From contig OZ245942.1 of NCBI GenBank assembly GCA_965230065.1, positions 4,030,001 to 4,094,000 of the forward strand: a stretch of DNA of 64,000 nt. Reading direction: 5' to 3'. The DNA is from G965230065 sp965230065 (GTDB lineage: Bacteria > Bacteroidota > Bacteroidia > Cytophagales > Cyclobacteriaceae). The notes below the pieces were generated by a model. That model saw only the letters and a program-made list of their open reading frames with translations. It made no database searches and was not told the DNA's origin. Positions 43,223 to 51,522 of this stretch are shown here, piece after piece. Made by a program: the position numbers and the translations under genes. Position 1 is the first letter of the stretch. Each line of letters starts with the position of its first letter.

Positions 43223-43342
43223 GGGTGTAGGTAGGTAAACGTTTATTATGGATGAATATCTTGGTTTTACATCCAATAAGTTAATGGCTTTTCCCTACAA
43301 AACCATGCATTTTCCCTGAAACCTGAAAACCCGCCTTATCAT

Positions 43343-43550
43343 TAACGTGAATTATGGATTTGACTCAAAAAACAAACATTTATATCTCGTTGATTTTCAA
43401 TCGCTTGTCCTCAAGCCGGACGGGCTCTTCCTTTTTTCAATCGATAAAAAAGGAAGCAAAAAATCTAAGAAAGTTTGAAACTCGCTACGCTCAAACAGCA
43501 AACTTTCTAGTTATGTAAATAAGAACGTTTTTAATCCATAACTCACGTTA
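43343..43550. repeat. 208-bp inverted-repeat element (MITE-like)
   Basis: TAACGTGAATTATGGATT (43343-43360) and AATCCATAACTCACGTTA (43533-43550) pair with one mismatch. Two internal hairpins: CTTCCTTTTTT/AAAAAAGGAAG (about 43429-43458) and AGAAAGTTTG/CAAACTTTCT (about 43469-43510). No open frame. It lies between the dehydrogenase start and the end of the serine hydrolase gene. Confidence 0.7.
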
Positions 43551-43558
43551 TCATTAGG

Positions 43559-44452
43559 TTAAGACGGTTGCATATAATCATAAATCATGCGTGAAATCCT
43601 GGCCATGGTGGCTATGCCTGCTTCTTCATCCTCAAGGTTTTTTGAGAGCAACACCAGTACATATTTTCGGCCATCGGGCAGGTACACAATGCCGGAGTCG
43701 TGGTGAACCCCGGTAATCCATCCGGTTTTGTGGGCTACTTTTACTTCCGGGGGGAGCTGGGCAGGAATGATTTTATTGAATTGCTGATCCAGCAATATGT
43801 CAATCATCGCTTGGGCAGAAGTATCGCTTACCACCTTGTGGGTGGCCAGGTTTTCGTACAGCAGCATCAGGTCGTAAGCAGTGGTGGTATTGCTCATGCC
43901 CTGCCGGTACGCTTTGATGTCTTCCACGCCCCGCAAAACCTGTATGTCACGGGCGTCCATATCCCGTAAAGTTTGGGTTACATTTTGCGCCCCCACCAGT
44001 TCAATCACAATATTGGTAGCCAGGTTGCTGCTGGCAATGATCATGGCATAGGTTAAGTTATAAATACTTTCCTTCCCGCCAATTTTTTGGTACAAAGCAT
44101 CGTAAGAATCATCAGCGGGGGTGAGCGCATACAGGCTGCTGTCTACAATGCTTTTGAATTCGTTTTTCACTTCCAGAGAATCAGTAAGGCTAAACTTCCC
44201 GGCTTCGGCTTGTTTGTACACTTCCAGCAATACCGGGGTTTTCATGGTGCTGGCCGCGTGAAAACTTTCGTTGGCATTGATGAACAGCGTATCTTCCGGA
44301 TTACCCAAATGCTTGAAAGCCACGGCAAAATCGCCCCGGGTTTGGCTGAGTTCTTTCTGGATGGATGTTTTTACCACTAATAATGTATCTTCTTTAGAAG
44401 AAGCACAGGCAAAAAGTAAACAAGATAGTAGTAATGAAACAGGGATACGCAT
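43559..44452 (-). CDS. Class A beta-lactamase-like serine hydrolase, lipoprotein
   Basis: 297 residues from the ATG at 44452; lipoprotein signal MRIPVSLLLSCLLFACASS. The active-site serine motif is STMK (AASTMKTPVLLE, about residue 72), the second motif is SSN (IIASSNLATN) in place of SDN, and the third is KTG (VAHKTGWITGVHHDSG). These fit the class A beta-lactamase/DD-peptidase fold. The Glu of the omega loop is not obvious, so beta-lactam hydrolysis should not be assumed; a peptidase or esterase role in the envelope is possible. Confidence 0.87.
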   Translation of the reverse strand: MRIPVSLLLSCLLFACASSKEDTLLVVKTSIQKELSQTRGDFAVAFKHLGNPEDTLFINANESFHAASTMKTPVLLEVYKQAEAGKFSLTDSLEVKNEFKSIVDSSLYALTPADDSYDALYQKIGGKESIYNLTYAMIIASSNLATNIVIELVGAQNVTQTLRDMDARDIQVLRGVEDIKAYRQGMSNTTTAYDLMLLYENLATHKVVSDTSAQAMIDILLDQQFNKIIPAQLPPEVKVAHKTGWITGVHHDSGIVYLPDGRKYVLVLLSKNLEDEEAGIATMARISRMIYDYMQPS

Positions 44453-44610
44453 AAGTTGGAAAGTCAATTCATGAGAACTTTAACAAAATGCCGAATGGTT
44501 GATGCAGTTCGCTCCTACGTTCGCTTTTTCAAAGTTCAGAAACACTATTTTTTTCCGGAAAATTGAGGGATTTTTGTTATTTTACAAAGGAAGGTAAAAA
44601 ATATTATCTG

Positions 44611-44931
44611 ATGCCAAATACAAAAACAAAGAAACTAAGCAGGGAAGAAATTTTTGAGTTTTTAGAGAATCATAAAATTGAGTTGAAAAACTTCAAAGTA
44701 AAAAGACTAGGGCTTTTCGGTTCGTTTATTCGCAATGAGCAGTCTGAAGAAAGCGATATGGATTTTATGGTAGAGTTTGAAAAAGGAGGAAAATCATTTG
44801 ATAATTTCATGAACCTGATTGACTTTCTGGAAAATGCCTTTGGATATGAAGTAGAACTTATCACGCCGGAATCTTTGAGTACTTATATTAAACCTTATGT
44901 AGAAAGAGAAGTACAGTATGTCAAAATATAG
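44611..44931 (+). CDS. MNT-type nucleotidyltransferase-domain protein
   Basis: 106 residues from the ATG at 44611; the frame is open a further 16 codons. The nucleotidyltransferase signature is LGLFGSFIRNEQSEESDMDF MVEF, with G-S and the D-x-D metal ligands. Such minimal nucleotidyltransferases are the antitoxin half of HEPN/MNT pairs, AMPylating the HEPN toxin. Here the expected HEPN gene is missing: the next start codon, 14 bases inside the end of this gene, opens with MSKYSWIELNKH, then runs into a lipoprotein signal. The unit may be an orphan antitoxin. Confidence 0.82.
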   Translation: MPNTKTKKLSREEIFEFLENHKIELKNFKVKRLGLFGSFIRNEQSEESDMDFMVEFEKGGKSFDNFMNLIDFLENAFGYEVELITPESLSTYIKPYVEREVQYVKI

Positions 44932-44953
44932 TTGGATAGAGTTGAATAAACAC

Positions 44954-45607
44954 ATGCCCTTTATCATCATTTGCCTGTTTGTGGCAATTGGCTGCAATTC
45001 TTCTATTCCTGTTACATTTCATGGAAAAACATTCAATGAGTATCTAAGAGAAATCGGCACGCAAGATTCGCTGAAAGTGCATAAGCCCCATCCACTTCAT
45101 GTCCGTTGGCAATTAATTGGATATGGAGATGAACCAACTACCTATATTGATCGGAAGGGGTTAATGGATCACCAATTTTCCCTCACTCTGACTAAAGATG
45201 AGTATTTCACTCATTATACCGATTTTAGTTATCATTATCCTTATCAATATTCAGGTACAGGAATAACAAGTGGGTTTAAGGGATCTTATAATTATGATGA
45301 TTCTGTTTATCTACGTTTTTCAAAAATGAAAATAGATAGTTATGGCATACCCATACGAATGCACGAAGTTGAATACCCTGCTGAAAAATGGTATTATGAA
45401 ACGATTACTTCGGCAACAAAGTATGTACTTTCCATAAATGAGGAATATTTGAAAATAATCGGCAGAAGAGACGTGCTATTATTCAAAAAAGCCCCTCCTA
45501 AAAAGCATCATCGTTGGAGCAAGTCTTTAGCCCTTACTTACCCGGATTCATCATCTTCCCTGCAAACAATACCGCTCCCGTATGATTCTCTCGAATCAGG
45601 AAGATGA
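44954..45607 (+). CDS. Small lipoprotein of unknown function
   Basis: 217 residues from the ATG at 44954 (MPFIIICLFVAIGC signal). An in-frame ATG at 44918 overlaps the MNT gene and adds 12 residues (MSKYSWIELNKH) that would displace the signal peptide. The body is beta-rich and aromatic (DYSYHY-type strands, YDDSVYLRFSKMKID). No family is recognised. The last 74 bases lie antisense to the end of the serpin gene; the tail (PKKHHRWSKSLALTYPDSSS) looks less protein-like, so the ancestral stop may have been lost. Confidence 0.65.
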   Translation: MPFIIICLFVAIGCNSSIPVTFHGKTFNEYLREIGTQDSLKVHKPHPLHVRWQLIGYGDEPTTYIDRKGLMDHQFSLTLTKDEYFTHYTDFSYHYPYQYSGTGITSGFKGSYNYDDSVYLRFSKMKIDSYGIPIRMHEVEYPAEKWYYETITSATKYVLSINEEYLKIIGRRDVLLFKKAPPKKHHRWSKSLALTYPDSSSSLQTIPLPYDSLESGR

Positions 45608-46769
45608 AGGGGCGGTCAATACGAATAATGTTATCCAGGTTGATAGACTCTAGTCCGATGGCCACGGCCGTAGCTGCGGCAGCTTCCGTGCCTTCTTCAC
45701 TTACTTCAATAAAGCTTTGGTGAATTACCCGGTCCATGAACAGTTTATGGCCCACATTTTCATTAAAAAAACCATGAAACTCGGCTTCTTCAGAAAAGGG
45801 CAATCCCATGCCCATGTCGGTCAAAGGCTCCTTCAGGTTCATTTTAAACTTCATTTTGAATTTGGGCAGGTATAATTCAGGAGTGAGTGTATCCGCCTCG
45901 GCCAGCCATCCTTTCAGGTTCTGATTGTTCAAAACTTCCATTACATTCCGGGTAGACTTACCTTCATTCGGCAATAAAATCACCATATTGAACTGACCAT
46001 TGCCATAAGGTATTTCTACCAATTGAAAAAGTTCGTGTTTGAAACGTGAAACCTTGGCTTCTTCAGTAAACATCATGGATACGTTTACCTCATTGCCGTT
46101 TTCCAGGGTAAACGATGCTTCCCGGGTTTGGTCTTTGTCAAATTCATATTGCCAGGCCGCTTTGAAGTAAATGGCATTCACCAGCATCATCACATCCGAA
46201 TCTTTGATTTGGGAAATGAGGTTTTGGATTTTATCCTGCGTTTTTCCGGCCACCCACTGGTTGATGATGTCTTTTGTGCCCGGATCATCAAAGTTCAACC
46301 CTTCTATCGTACCGTCATAATACGTTTCCACCATATCGGCAAAGCCGTTTTTCAGGGTAAATACATCGTGAAACCAGATTGAATTGGCGATGGAAAGGGC
46401 TACTTTTTTATCCATATCCAGCAAAAGGGAGGTGAGGTCTTTTACGGCTTTGTTGGCTTCATCAACATTCAGGGTTTCCACTCCTAACGTTTGTTGCATC
46501 ACAGTTTTGGTATCTCCCGAAGCCCCGTTGAGTGTCATGGCCAGGGCAATATCCACACTGAGGGGAGAAATGAAAATGTTTTCTTCGCCCTGTGCCTGAT
46601 GAATGGCTTTGAAAAGATCAAACGAAAAATCATTGGAGGTTTGAATCAATGTTTTTTCATCGGCCGATAAAACCCGCAAATTGGGAGGGTTTTCTGTACT
46701 CACCTCTTCAGAATTACAGGCAAAAAAAAGAATGTGGCATGCAAATATGATATACGTGATATTTTTCAT
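45534..46769 (-). CDS. Serpin-family protease inhibitor, lipoprotein
   Basis: 411 residues from the ATG at 46769; lipoprotein-type signal MKNITYIIFACHILFFAC. Serpin signatures: NIFISPLSVDIALAMTLNGA SG-like breach, VMMLVNAIYFKAAWQYEFD, the hinge EVSEEGTEAAAATAVAIG before the reactive loop, and the C-terminal DRPFIFLIRENHTGAVLFAG. The small residues of the hinge are those of inhibitory serpins. The protein should trap a serine or cysteine protease at the cell surface; the loop after the hinge (LESINLDN) has no basic P1 that stands out. Convergent overlap with the preceding lipoprotein gene. Confidence 0.93.
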   Translation of the reverse strand: MKNITYIIFACHILFFACNSEEVSTENPPNLRVLSADEKTLIQTSNDFSFDLFKAIHQAQGEENIFISPLSVDIALAMTLNGASGDTKTVMQQTLGVETLNVDEANKAVKDLTSLLLDMDKKVALSIANSIWFHDVFTLKNGFADMVETYYDGTIEGLNFDDPGTKDIINQWVAGKTQDKIQNLISQIKDSDVMMLVNAIYFKAAWQYEFDKDQTREASFTLENGNEVNVSMMFTEEAKVSRFKHELFQLVEIPYGNGQFNMVILLPNEGKSTRNVMEVLNNQNLKGWLAEADTLTPELYLPKFKMKFKMNLKEPLTDMGMGLPFSEEAEFHGFFNENVGHKLFMDRVIHQSFIEVSEEGTEAAAATAVAIGLESINLDNIIRIDRPFIFLIRENHTGAVLFAGKMMNPGK

Positions 46770-46883
46770 GGTCAAGGTGTTTTACGCTTACTTTATACTA
46801 AAGACACCAAAGACCCTGAAAAAGGTTGGAATAGCAACTGTTTTATTTTCAAACAGATCAAACTTCTCGCTTTGTAATGCGGG

Positions 46884-48380
46884 TTATGCAGGCTCAGGTT
46901 TTCCCGAAATGTATGAAGTTATTTCTTTTAATGTCATTTCTCCCTGATACCTTTTTTCGTTGATAAAAAGGTTATTAGTGCCTTTTACTTCACTTTTTAC
47001 GCCTGATCTCCGGTTGCTTTCCACTTTCTTTTTTATTTCTTCGGAGTCCATGTCCTGCTTCAATTGCTCCACATCCAATTTCAAATCTTTGGCATATTGG
47101 AGTAGCTGTTCATCCTCCAGGCGGTTTTGGTTATTGAAAAGTTTTTTGTGCATTTCCCAGAATTTATCCTGGCGTGCCGCGGCTTCTGCTACCCTGGCTG
47201 CGTGGGTGGCATGCGGGTGCTTGCTACTGAGGGGCAAGTGCCGGTAAACAAACCGTACCTCTTCACTCTTTTGCTCAAGCAATTCTTCAATAATGGTATA
47301 AATTTTCAGACTGGTGGGGCATTCATAGTCCCCGTATTGCATAAGTGTTACTGCTGCAGCTTTATTTCCCTTGATATGGTCTTTTTCATTAACAGACGGA
47401 GTGCTCACTTTTTCTTTTTTATTTTTTGAAGCCCCGATGTCGGGAGTGTCATTCAGCAATTCAGGAATTCCGGAATGACGGCCAAACAGCCATTCCATCC
47501 AGTTCAGTTCCAGTTGCCCGCAATCCCGGTCAGGAAAGCGTTTATTCCGGGTTTGGGTATAGTTCAAAATAGCGACCAGCATTACGCCCCCGGCAGTATT
47601 TCCTAAAACGACCGGGGTAAAATAATCAAAAACAAACGACCCAAAAGTAGTGTGGCCCCTGAATACCAAAAATAAAACTTCAGAGGAGCCAACGATACAG
47701 TGTGAGAGGTCGGCTACCGCTACGGTATAAATCAGAATGAAGGTAATCAGAATGCGTGAAGCAGTGTCGCGGGCTGCATGGTTGAGCCACACCATTCCGG
47801 CCACAATCCATCCGGCAAAGATACCTTTCCAGAAAAGATCTTTCCAGGCCGGGCCCATGGCATGTTCCCCCAGGTGTTGGGCAGCAGTCATGGTTTCAGG
47901 GGGAAACACACCTGTTTTGGCCAGTACAAAAGCCATGAGGGCGGCTCCCAGCAAATTTGCCCCCAGCACTGTTCCCCATACCTTGAGCAGGAGCGGAATG
48001 CTGCCAATGCGGGTGAGCACCAGGGTAACCGGAGTGAGTGTATTTTCTGTGAATAATTGGTACCTGCCTACTACAATAAAGATGAAGCCCAGGGGATACA
48101 GTAACCCCCCAATGAGCAATGTATTTTCTCCGGGAAATTTGGCCGATAGGGCAGAAGTGGCCAAAAATGACAGGGCGATAGAAAGCCCTCCGGCCAGGCC
48201 ACTAAAAAACAAAAGCCTGGTAGAACGGCTAAATTCTTCATCGGCTGTGGCCGTAATTCTATGAAAAATTTCATCTGTAGAAAAAATATCCCTGACAGCC
48301 CTTCCGGTAGAGGGGGCCCCGCTTTCAGAAGTTTCTACGCTGTTATCCGAAGAGTATAACTGAGGTTTATTATTTGCCAT
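46884..48380 (-). CDS. Formate/nitrite transporter (FNT) domain fused to a DsbA-like thioredoxin domain
   Basis: 498 residues. Residues about 50-290 form an FNT channel with six membrane helices (FSGLAGGLSIALSFLATSAL, WGTVLGANLLGAALMAFVLA, GWIVAGMVWLNHAARDTAS, ADLSHCIVGSSEVLFLVF). A charged linker (about 300-345) leads to a DsbA-like domain (about 345-490: AVTLMQYGDYECPTSLKIYT, VRFVYRHLPLSSKHPHATHAA RV, TNNLFINEKRY). The redox motif is C-P-T-S, so only the first cysteine is kept. FNT channels move small monovalent acids or hydrosulfide; the attached domain would sit on the cytoplasmic side. The fusion is contiguous with no sign of a missed stop. Confidence 0.9.
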   Translation of the reverse strand: MANNKPQLYSSDNSVETSESGAPSTGRAVRDIFSTDEIFHRITATADEEFSRSTRLLFFSGLAGGLSIALSFLATSALSAKFPGENTLLIGGLLYPLGFIFIVVGRYQLFTENTLTPVTLVLTRIGSIPLLLKVWGTVLGANLLGAALMAFVLAKTGVFPPETMTAAQHLGEHAMGPAWKDLFWKGIFAGWIVAGMVWLNHAARDTASRILITFILIYTVAVADLSHCIVGSSEVLFLVFRGHTTFGSFVFDYFTPVVLGNTAGGVMLVAILNYTQTRNKRFPDRDCGQLELNWMEWLFGRHSGIPELLNDTPDIGASKNKKEKVSTPSVNEKDHIKGNKAAAVTLMQYGDYECPTSLKIYTIIEELLEQKSEEVRFVYRHLPLSSKHPHATHAARVAEAAARQDKFWEMHKKLFNNQNRLEDEQLLQYAKDLKLDVEQLKQDMDSEEIKKKVESNRRSGVKSEVKGTNNLFINEKRYQGEMTLKEITSYISGKPEPA

Positions 48381-48510
48381 GCTGTTTTTTGCAACTTATT
48401 GCCTTTAGATGGGTTCAATTATTATATATGAAAGACTGAAAATTACTATAAAATGTTTTCAGTACTTAAAAAAAACAATAGTTAATCAATTACCTTAAAA
48501 ATAAAAAGAA

Positions 48511-49164
48511 ATGACAGCAACATCCATGAAAATATTAGTAGCTGGTGCTAATGGGCACACGGGTACACACATTGTAAATATGCTCAAAGAGCGTGGACAT
48601 CATCCGCTGGCCATGCTGCGTAACCGAGAGCAAACCGAAAAGTTTGAAAGAGAAAACGTGAAAACAGTGGTGGCTAACCTGGAAGATGAACAATCTTTAC
48701 AAAAAGCGGCAGAGGGGACAGATGCCGTGATATTTGCAGCAGGCTCAGGCTCAAAAACTGGCCCCGAAAAAACCATTGATGTGGACCAAAATGGCGCCAT
48801 CCGGCTCGTTGATGTTGCCCAAAAAGCAGGAGTTAGCCATTTTATCATGCTAAGTTCAATGGGCGCAGACCCAAATAGTGAATCTGAACGCATACAGCAT
48901 TACTTGCGGGCTAAGGGTAAGGCAGATGAATATTTACAAAAAAGTAATCTGCCATACACCATTGTCCGTCCGGGAAGGCTTACCCACGATCAGCGCACAG
49001 GTAAGATCCAATTATCAGAAAAGCTTGAGCAGTCCGGTACCATTACCAGGGAAGATGTCGCCACAGTAATCGTGTTATCTTTGGAATTTCCCAATACAAT
49101 AGGAAAAACCTTTGACATCCTCAACGGAGAAGTACTCATTGAAAAAGCACTGGAAACAGTATAA
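48511..49164 (+). CDS. Atypical SDR / NAD(P)-binding protein (YhfK/YwnB-like)
   Basis: 217 residues. Glycine-rich dinucleotide motif KILVAGANGHTGTHIVNML at the start, FIMLSSMGADPNSESE in the centre, and LPYTIVRPGRLTHDQRTGKI, the pattern of atypical short-chain dehydrogenases of the NAD(P)H-binding (PF13460) group. The canonical catalytic Tyr is absent (HYLRAKGKADEYL may supply it), so some members only bind NADP. The ATG at 48511 is used; another at 48526 begins directly before the motif. It stands alone, divergent from the FNT fusion gene. Confidence 0.9.
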   Translation: MTATSMKILVAGANGHTGTHIVNMLKERGHHPLAMLRNREQTEKFERENVKTVVANLEDEQSLQKAAEGTDAVIFAAGSGSKTGPEKTIDVDQNGAIRLVDVAQKAGVSHFIMLSSMGADPNSESERIQHYLRAKGKADEYLQKSNLPYTIVRPGRLTHDQRTGKIQLSEKLEQSGTITREDVATVIVLSLEFPNTIGKTFDILNGEVLIEKALETV

Positions 49165-49174
49165 AAAATACTTA

Positions 49175-49498
49175 TTAAGAGGCCTTGTAGTTAAATTTTT
49201 GCTCAAGTCCTGATTGGCGCACGATGCTTTGTAGCTCTTCTGACAGGTGCATTTCCAGGTGGATTTTCTTGTCTTCCGTCTTGGCTGCACTTCTCAGCGC
49301 GAACAGCATTTGCAGTACTGCTAAATCTAAAGTCACAATATTGCGCAGTTGAATATTTATAGTGCTATACTGCTGTAAGGCTGATAAAACTGTATGTTTG
49401 ATAGATTCAATTTCTGAAACTGACAGGCTACCTTCAAAGTGTATTTGATGGGCCTGGGCTAAATCCAAAGCTGGGATTTCTATTACGCTCACTTTCAT
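49175..49498 (-). CDS. STAS-domain protein without the usual phosphorylation site
   Basis: 107 residues, a single STAS domain. Pattern: hydrophobic strands HQIHFEGSLSVSEIESIKHT and INIQLRNIVTLDLAVLQMLF AL, then LEMHLSEELQSIVRQSGLEQ. In anti-sigma factor antagonists the conserved segment reads D-S-S-G; here it is L-D-L-A, so phosphorylation on Ser is not expected. Similar degenerate STAS proteins work with chemotaxis-like or GAF/kinase proteins, and a truncated sensor follows 430 bases away in divergent orientation. A hairpin stands in its leader. Confidence 0.8.
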   Translation of the reverse strand: MKVSVIEIPALDLAQAHQIHFEGSLSVSEIESIKHTVLSALQQYSTINIQLRNIVTLDLAVLQMLFALRSAAKTEDKKIHLEMHLSEELQSIVRQSGLEQKFNYKAS

Positions 49499-49545
49499 AC
49501 CGGTCTCTTTAAATAAGATAAATAAATTTGGCTGAAAAAAATAAA

Positions 49546-49583
49546 GTCGGAACCCCAGAGATATTAAACCCTATGGTTCCGAC
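49546..49583 (-). promoter_or_regulatory. Leader hairpin with T tract upstream of the STAS gene
   Basis: GTCGGAACC (49546-49554) pairs with GGTTCCGAC (49575-49583). Read on the minus strand it is followed by TTTATTTTTTT, as in a terminator, but it lies 48 bases upstream of the STAS start codon. It may attenuate the STAS transcript or end an upstream RNA. The rest of the interval 49584-49927 is AT-rich with no gene I can see. Confidence 0.45.
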
Positions 49584-49927
49584 CGTTTGTTTTGCAAAAG
49601 TAATGCTGTAAAGCGAAAATCAAATTTTGAACGTAAGGAAGATACATACACATGTAAGTTTATTGAAAAATATTAATAAATAATTAGTAGAACATTATTA
49701 TGCCGCTTCTTTAAAGCGGATATATTTTAATTGGAAATTTGGTATGGCTGTTGGCTGACAATCAACGATTTTGGCAGTAATATACGTACGTAAGTAATTA
49801 GAGGGATTGGTAAGACTGCATTCTCTGTGAATACTTTATTTTGTGCTTTCTATTAAAGGAAAGTATACTTTTTTATATTTATCATTAATTATTACGCCAG
49901 TTTGCCATAGTACTAATTTCAAATAAC

Positions 49928-51463
49928 ATGAGAATGGCATGGAACTTCAACCTTACTGATTATAAAATTCAGTCCCGTAAGATTTACTGGGGAACAATTA
50001 TTAGTATCAATGCCATTGTCATTGCCTTTTTGCTTTTAGAGTTGTTCTTAGACCTGCATTCAACCTCATTGCAGGTTATTATACCTTTTGCTGTATTAAT
50101 TGTAGTAAATTCGGGGCTGGCCTACAAGTATCCTCAATCGGCTTTTTTCAAGTTCAGTATCATTACATTAGCCTGTTGTCTGCTTGAGTCATTATTATTG
50201 GCAAAGCCTTATATTTTTCATACAGTTATTTTTTGGTATACATTTATTCCACTCATCGCCTTGATTATTCAGGGTCTTAAGGCTTCTCAGTTTTGGTTTT
50301 TGGTAACTATATTGGCCCAGGTTTTTAATTTTTTTTACGTAAAATCAGTATTAGGAGAGAGTTATACCTACCCGATAAGTCTGGTTCCATCGTTGATAAC
50401 CGGAGCGATATATATCAGTGGAATTCTGGCCTTTTCTTATTTATTGTATGCTTTATTGGGGGATGCTTTTTATAAAATGAAGCAAAAAAATGCTGAGCTT
50501 GTAAGGCTTAAGGCCGAAATTGAAGATAAAAAGAATATACTTGAGAAATACCAGCAGCAGTTGATAGACCTGTCAAGAAATAATTCTGTTTATAAAAGTG
50601 GCCTCTATGATTTATTCAGAAGGATTTGTTCGGTGGTGGCTGGCACATTGGATATAGACCGGGTAGGTGTATGGCATTTTGAAGAAAGTAACACTAAACT
50701 GGTACGGAAACTATTATTTGAGCAAGAAAGTACAACAGATGAGTCTGAAGAATTAAAGAGGGCAGATTTTCCGGGCTTTTTTAAAGCAATTATGGCTGAG
50801 CCCTTCATTGTGGTAAGTGATTTGGCAAACGAACCGGAAATACGCCTATTTTTAATGGCAGAACCCGGTAAAATTAATATCCAATCTATTCTACTTTGCC
50901 CTATCATGCTGGATGGAAAACCCATTGGTGTGATTTCATGTGCCAACCATGAAACCAGGGAATGGCAAACAGAGGATGCCTTGTTTGTTCAGTCAATAGC
51001 CGATTTTATTGCCCTCAGTTATAAGAATGAAAGAATAAAAAAATTGATTACCCAAGTGAGGCAGCAGAATTATGAACTGATTGAGCGGAGTGACGAGATA
51101 CAAACCATGAATGAAGAGCTGAGTGCACTAAATGAAGAGTTAAAAACCATGAATGAAACACTGGAAGAAACGGTAAAAGAACGGACATCAGAATTAGAAA
51201 TGCAGAATCAACAACTTACCGAATATGCTTTTATTAATTCACATTTATTAAGAGCGCCTTTGTCGCGTATTTTGGGATTGTCAAACTTGATTGCCAGGGA
51301 AACAACTTCAGTGCAAGATACCAAACTAGTTACTGCTTTGTTGAATTCTGCAAACGAACTTGATACGATTGTTCGTAAAATTTCGGATATTCTGTATGAT
51401 GGCAATCATTTAAGCAGGGAAGAGATAAATTCTATCATTGACCGTACTTTGCATAATAATTAG
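49928..51463 (+). CDS. Membrane GAF sensor with HisKA-like domain but no ATPase domain
   Basis: 511 residues. Six hydrophobic helices (about 20-185), a coiled coil (about 185-220), a GAF domain (about 230-375: RICSVVAGTLDIDRVGVWHF EES, SILLCPIMLDGKPIGVISCA N), a second coiled coil with repeated MNEELSALNEELKTMNE, and a HisKA-like segment YAFINSHLLRAPLSRILGLS NLI with the expected His (about residue 437). The protein stops about 60 residues further on, before any N/G1/G2 ATPase boxes. It cannot autophosphorylate by itself. It may be a regulatory partner or a phosphotransfer module. The stop at 51461-51463 is clean; the following 59 bases do not continue a kinase frame. Confidence 0.85.
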   Translation: MRMAWNFNLTDYKIQSRKIYWGTIISINAIVIAFLLLELFLDLHSTSLQVIIPFAVLIVVNSGLAYKYPQSAFFKFSIITLACCLLESLLLAKPYIFHTVIFWYTFIPLIALIIQGLKASQFWFLVTILAQVFNFFYVKSVLGESYTYPISLVPSLITGAIYISGILAFSYLLYALLGDAFYKMKQKNAELVRLKAEIEDKKNILEKYQQQLIDLSRNNSVYKSGLYDLFRRICSVVAGTLDIDRVGVWHFEESNTKLVRKLLFEQESTTDESEELKRADFPGFFKAIMAEPFIVVSDLANEPEIRLFLMAEPGKINIQSILLCPIMLDGKPIGVISCANHETREWQTEDALFVQSIADFIALSYKNERIKKLITQVRQQNYELIERSDEIQTMNEELSALNEELKTMNETLEETVKERTSELEMQNQQLTEYAFINSHLLRAPLSRILGLSNLIARETTSVQDTKLVTALLNSANELDTIVRKISDILYDGNHLSREEINSIIDRTLHNN

Positions 51464-51522
51464 TCTATTTAAAAGGTAAAGATGATTACTTTTGCCGGAT
51501 TAGGTATTTTGTAAATGGCTTT

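Noticed and set aside
43559..44452. A true antibiotic-resistance beta-lactamase
   Set aside because: The second motif is SSN rather than SDN, the omega-loop Glu is not evident, and the protein is a lipoprotein; only a superfamily call is justified.
47737..48264. 175-codon open frame antisense to the FNT-DsbA gene
   Set aside because: Shadow of a real membrane protein gene.
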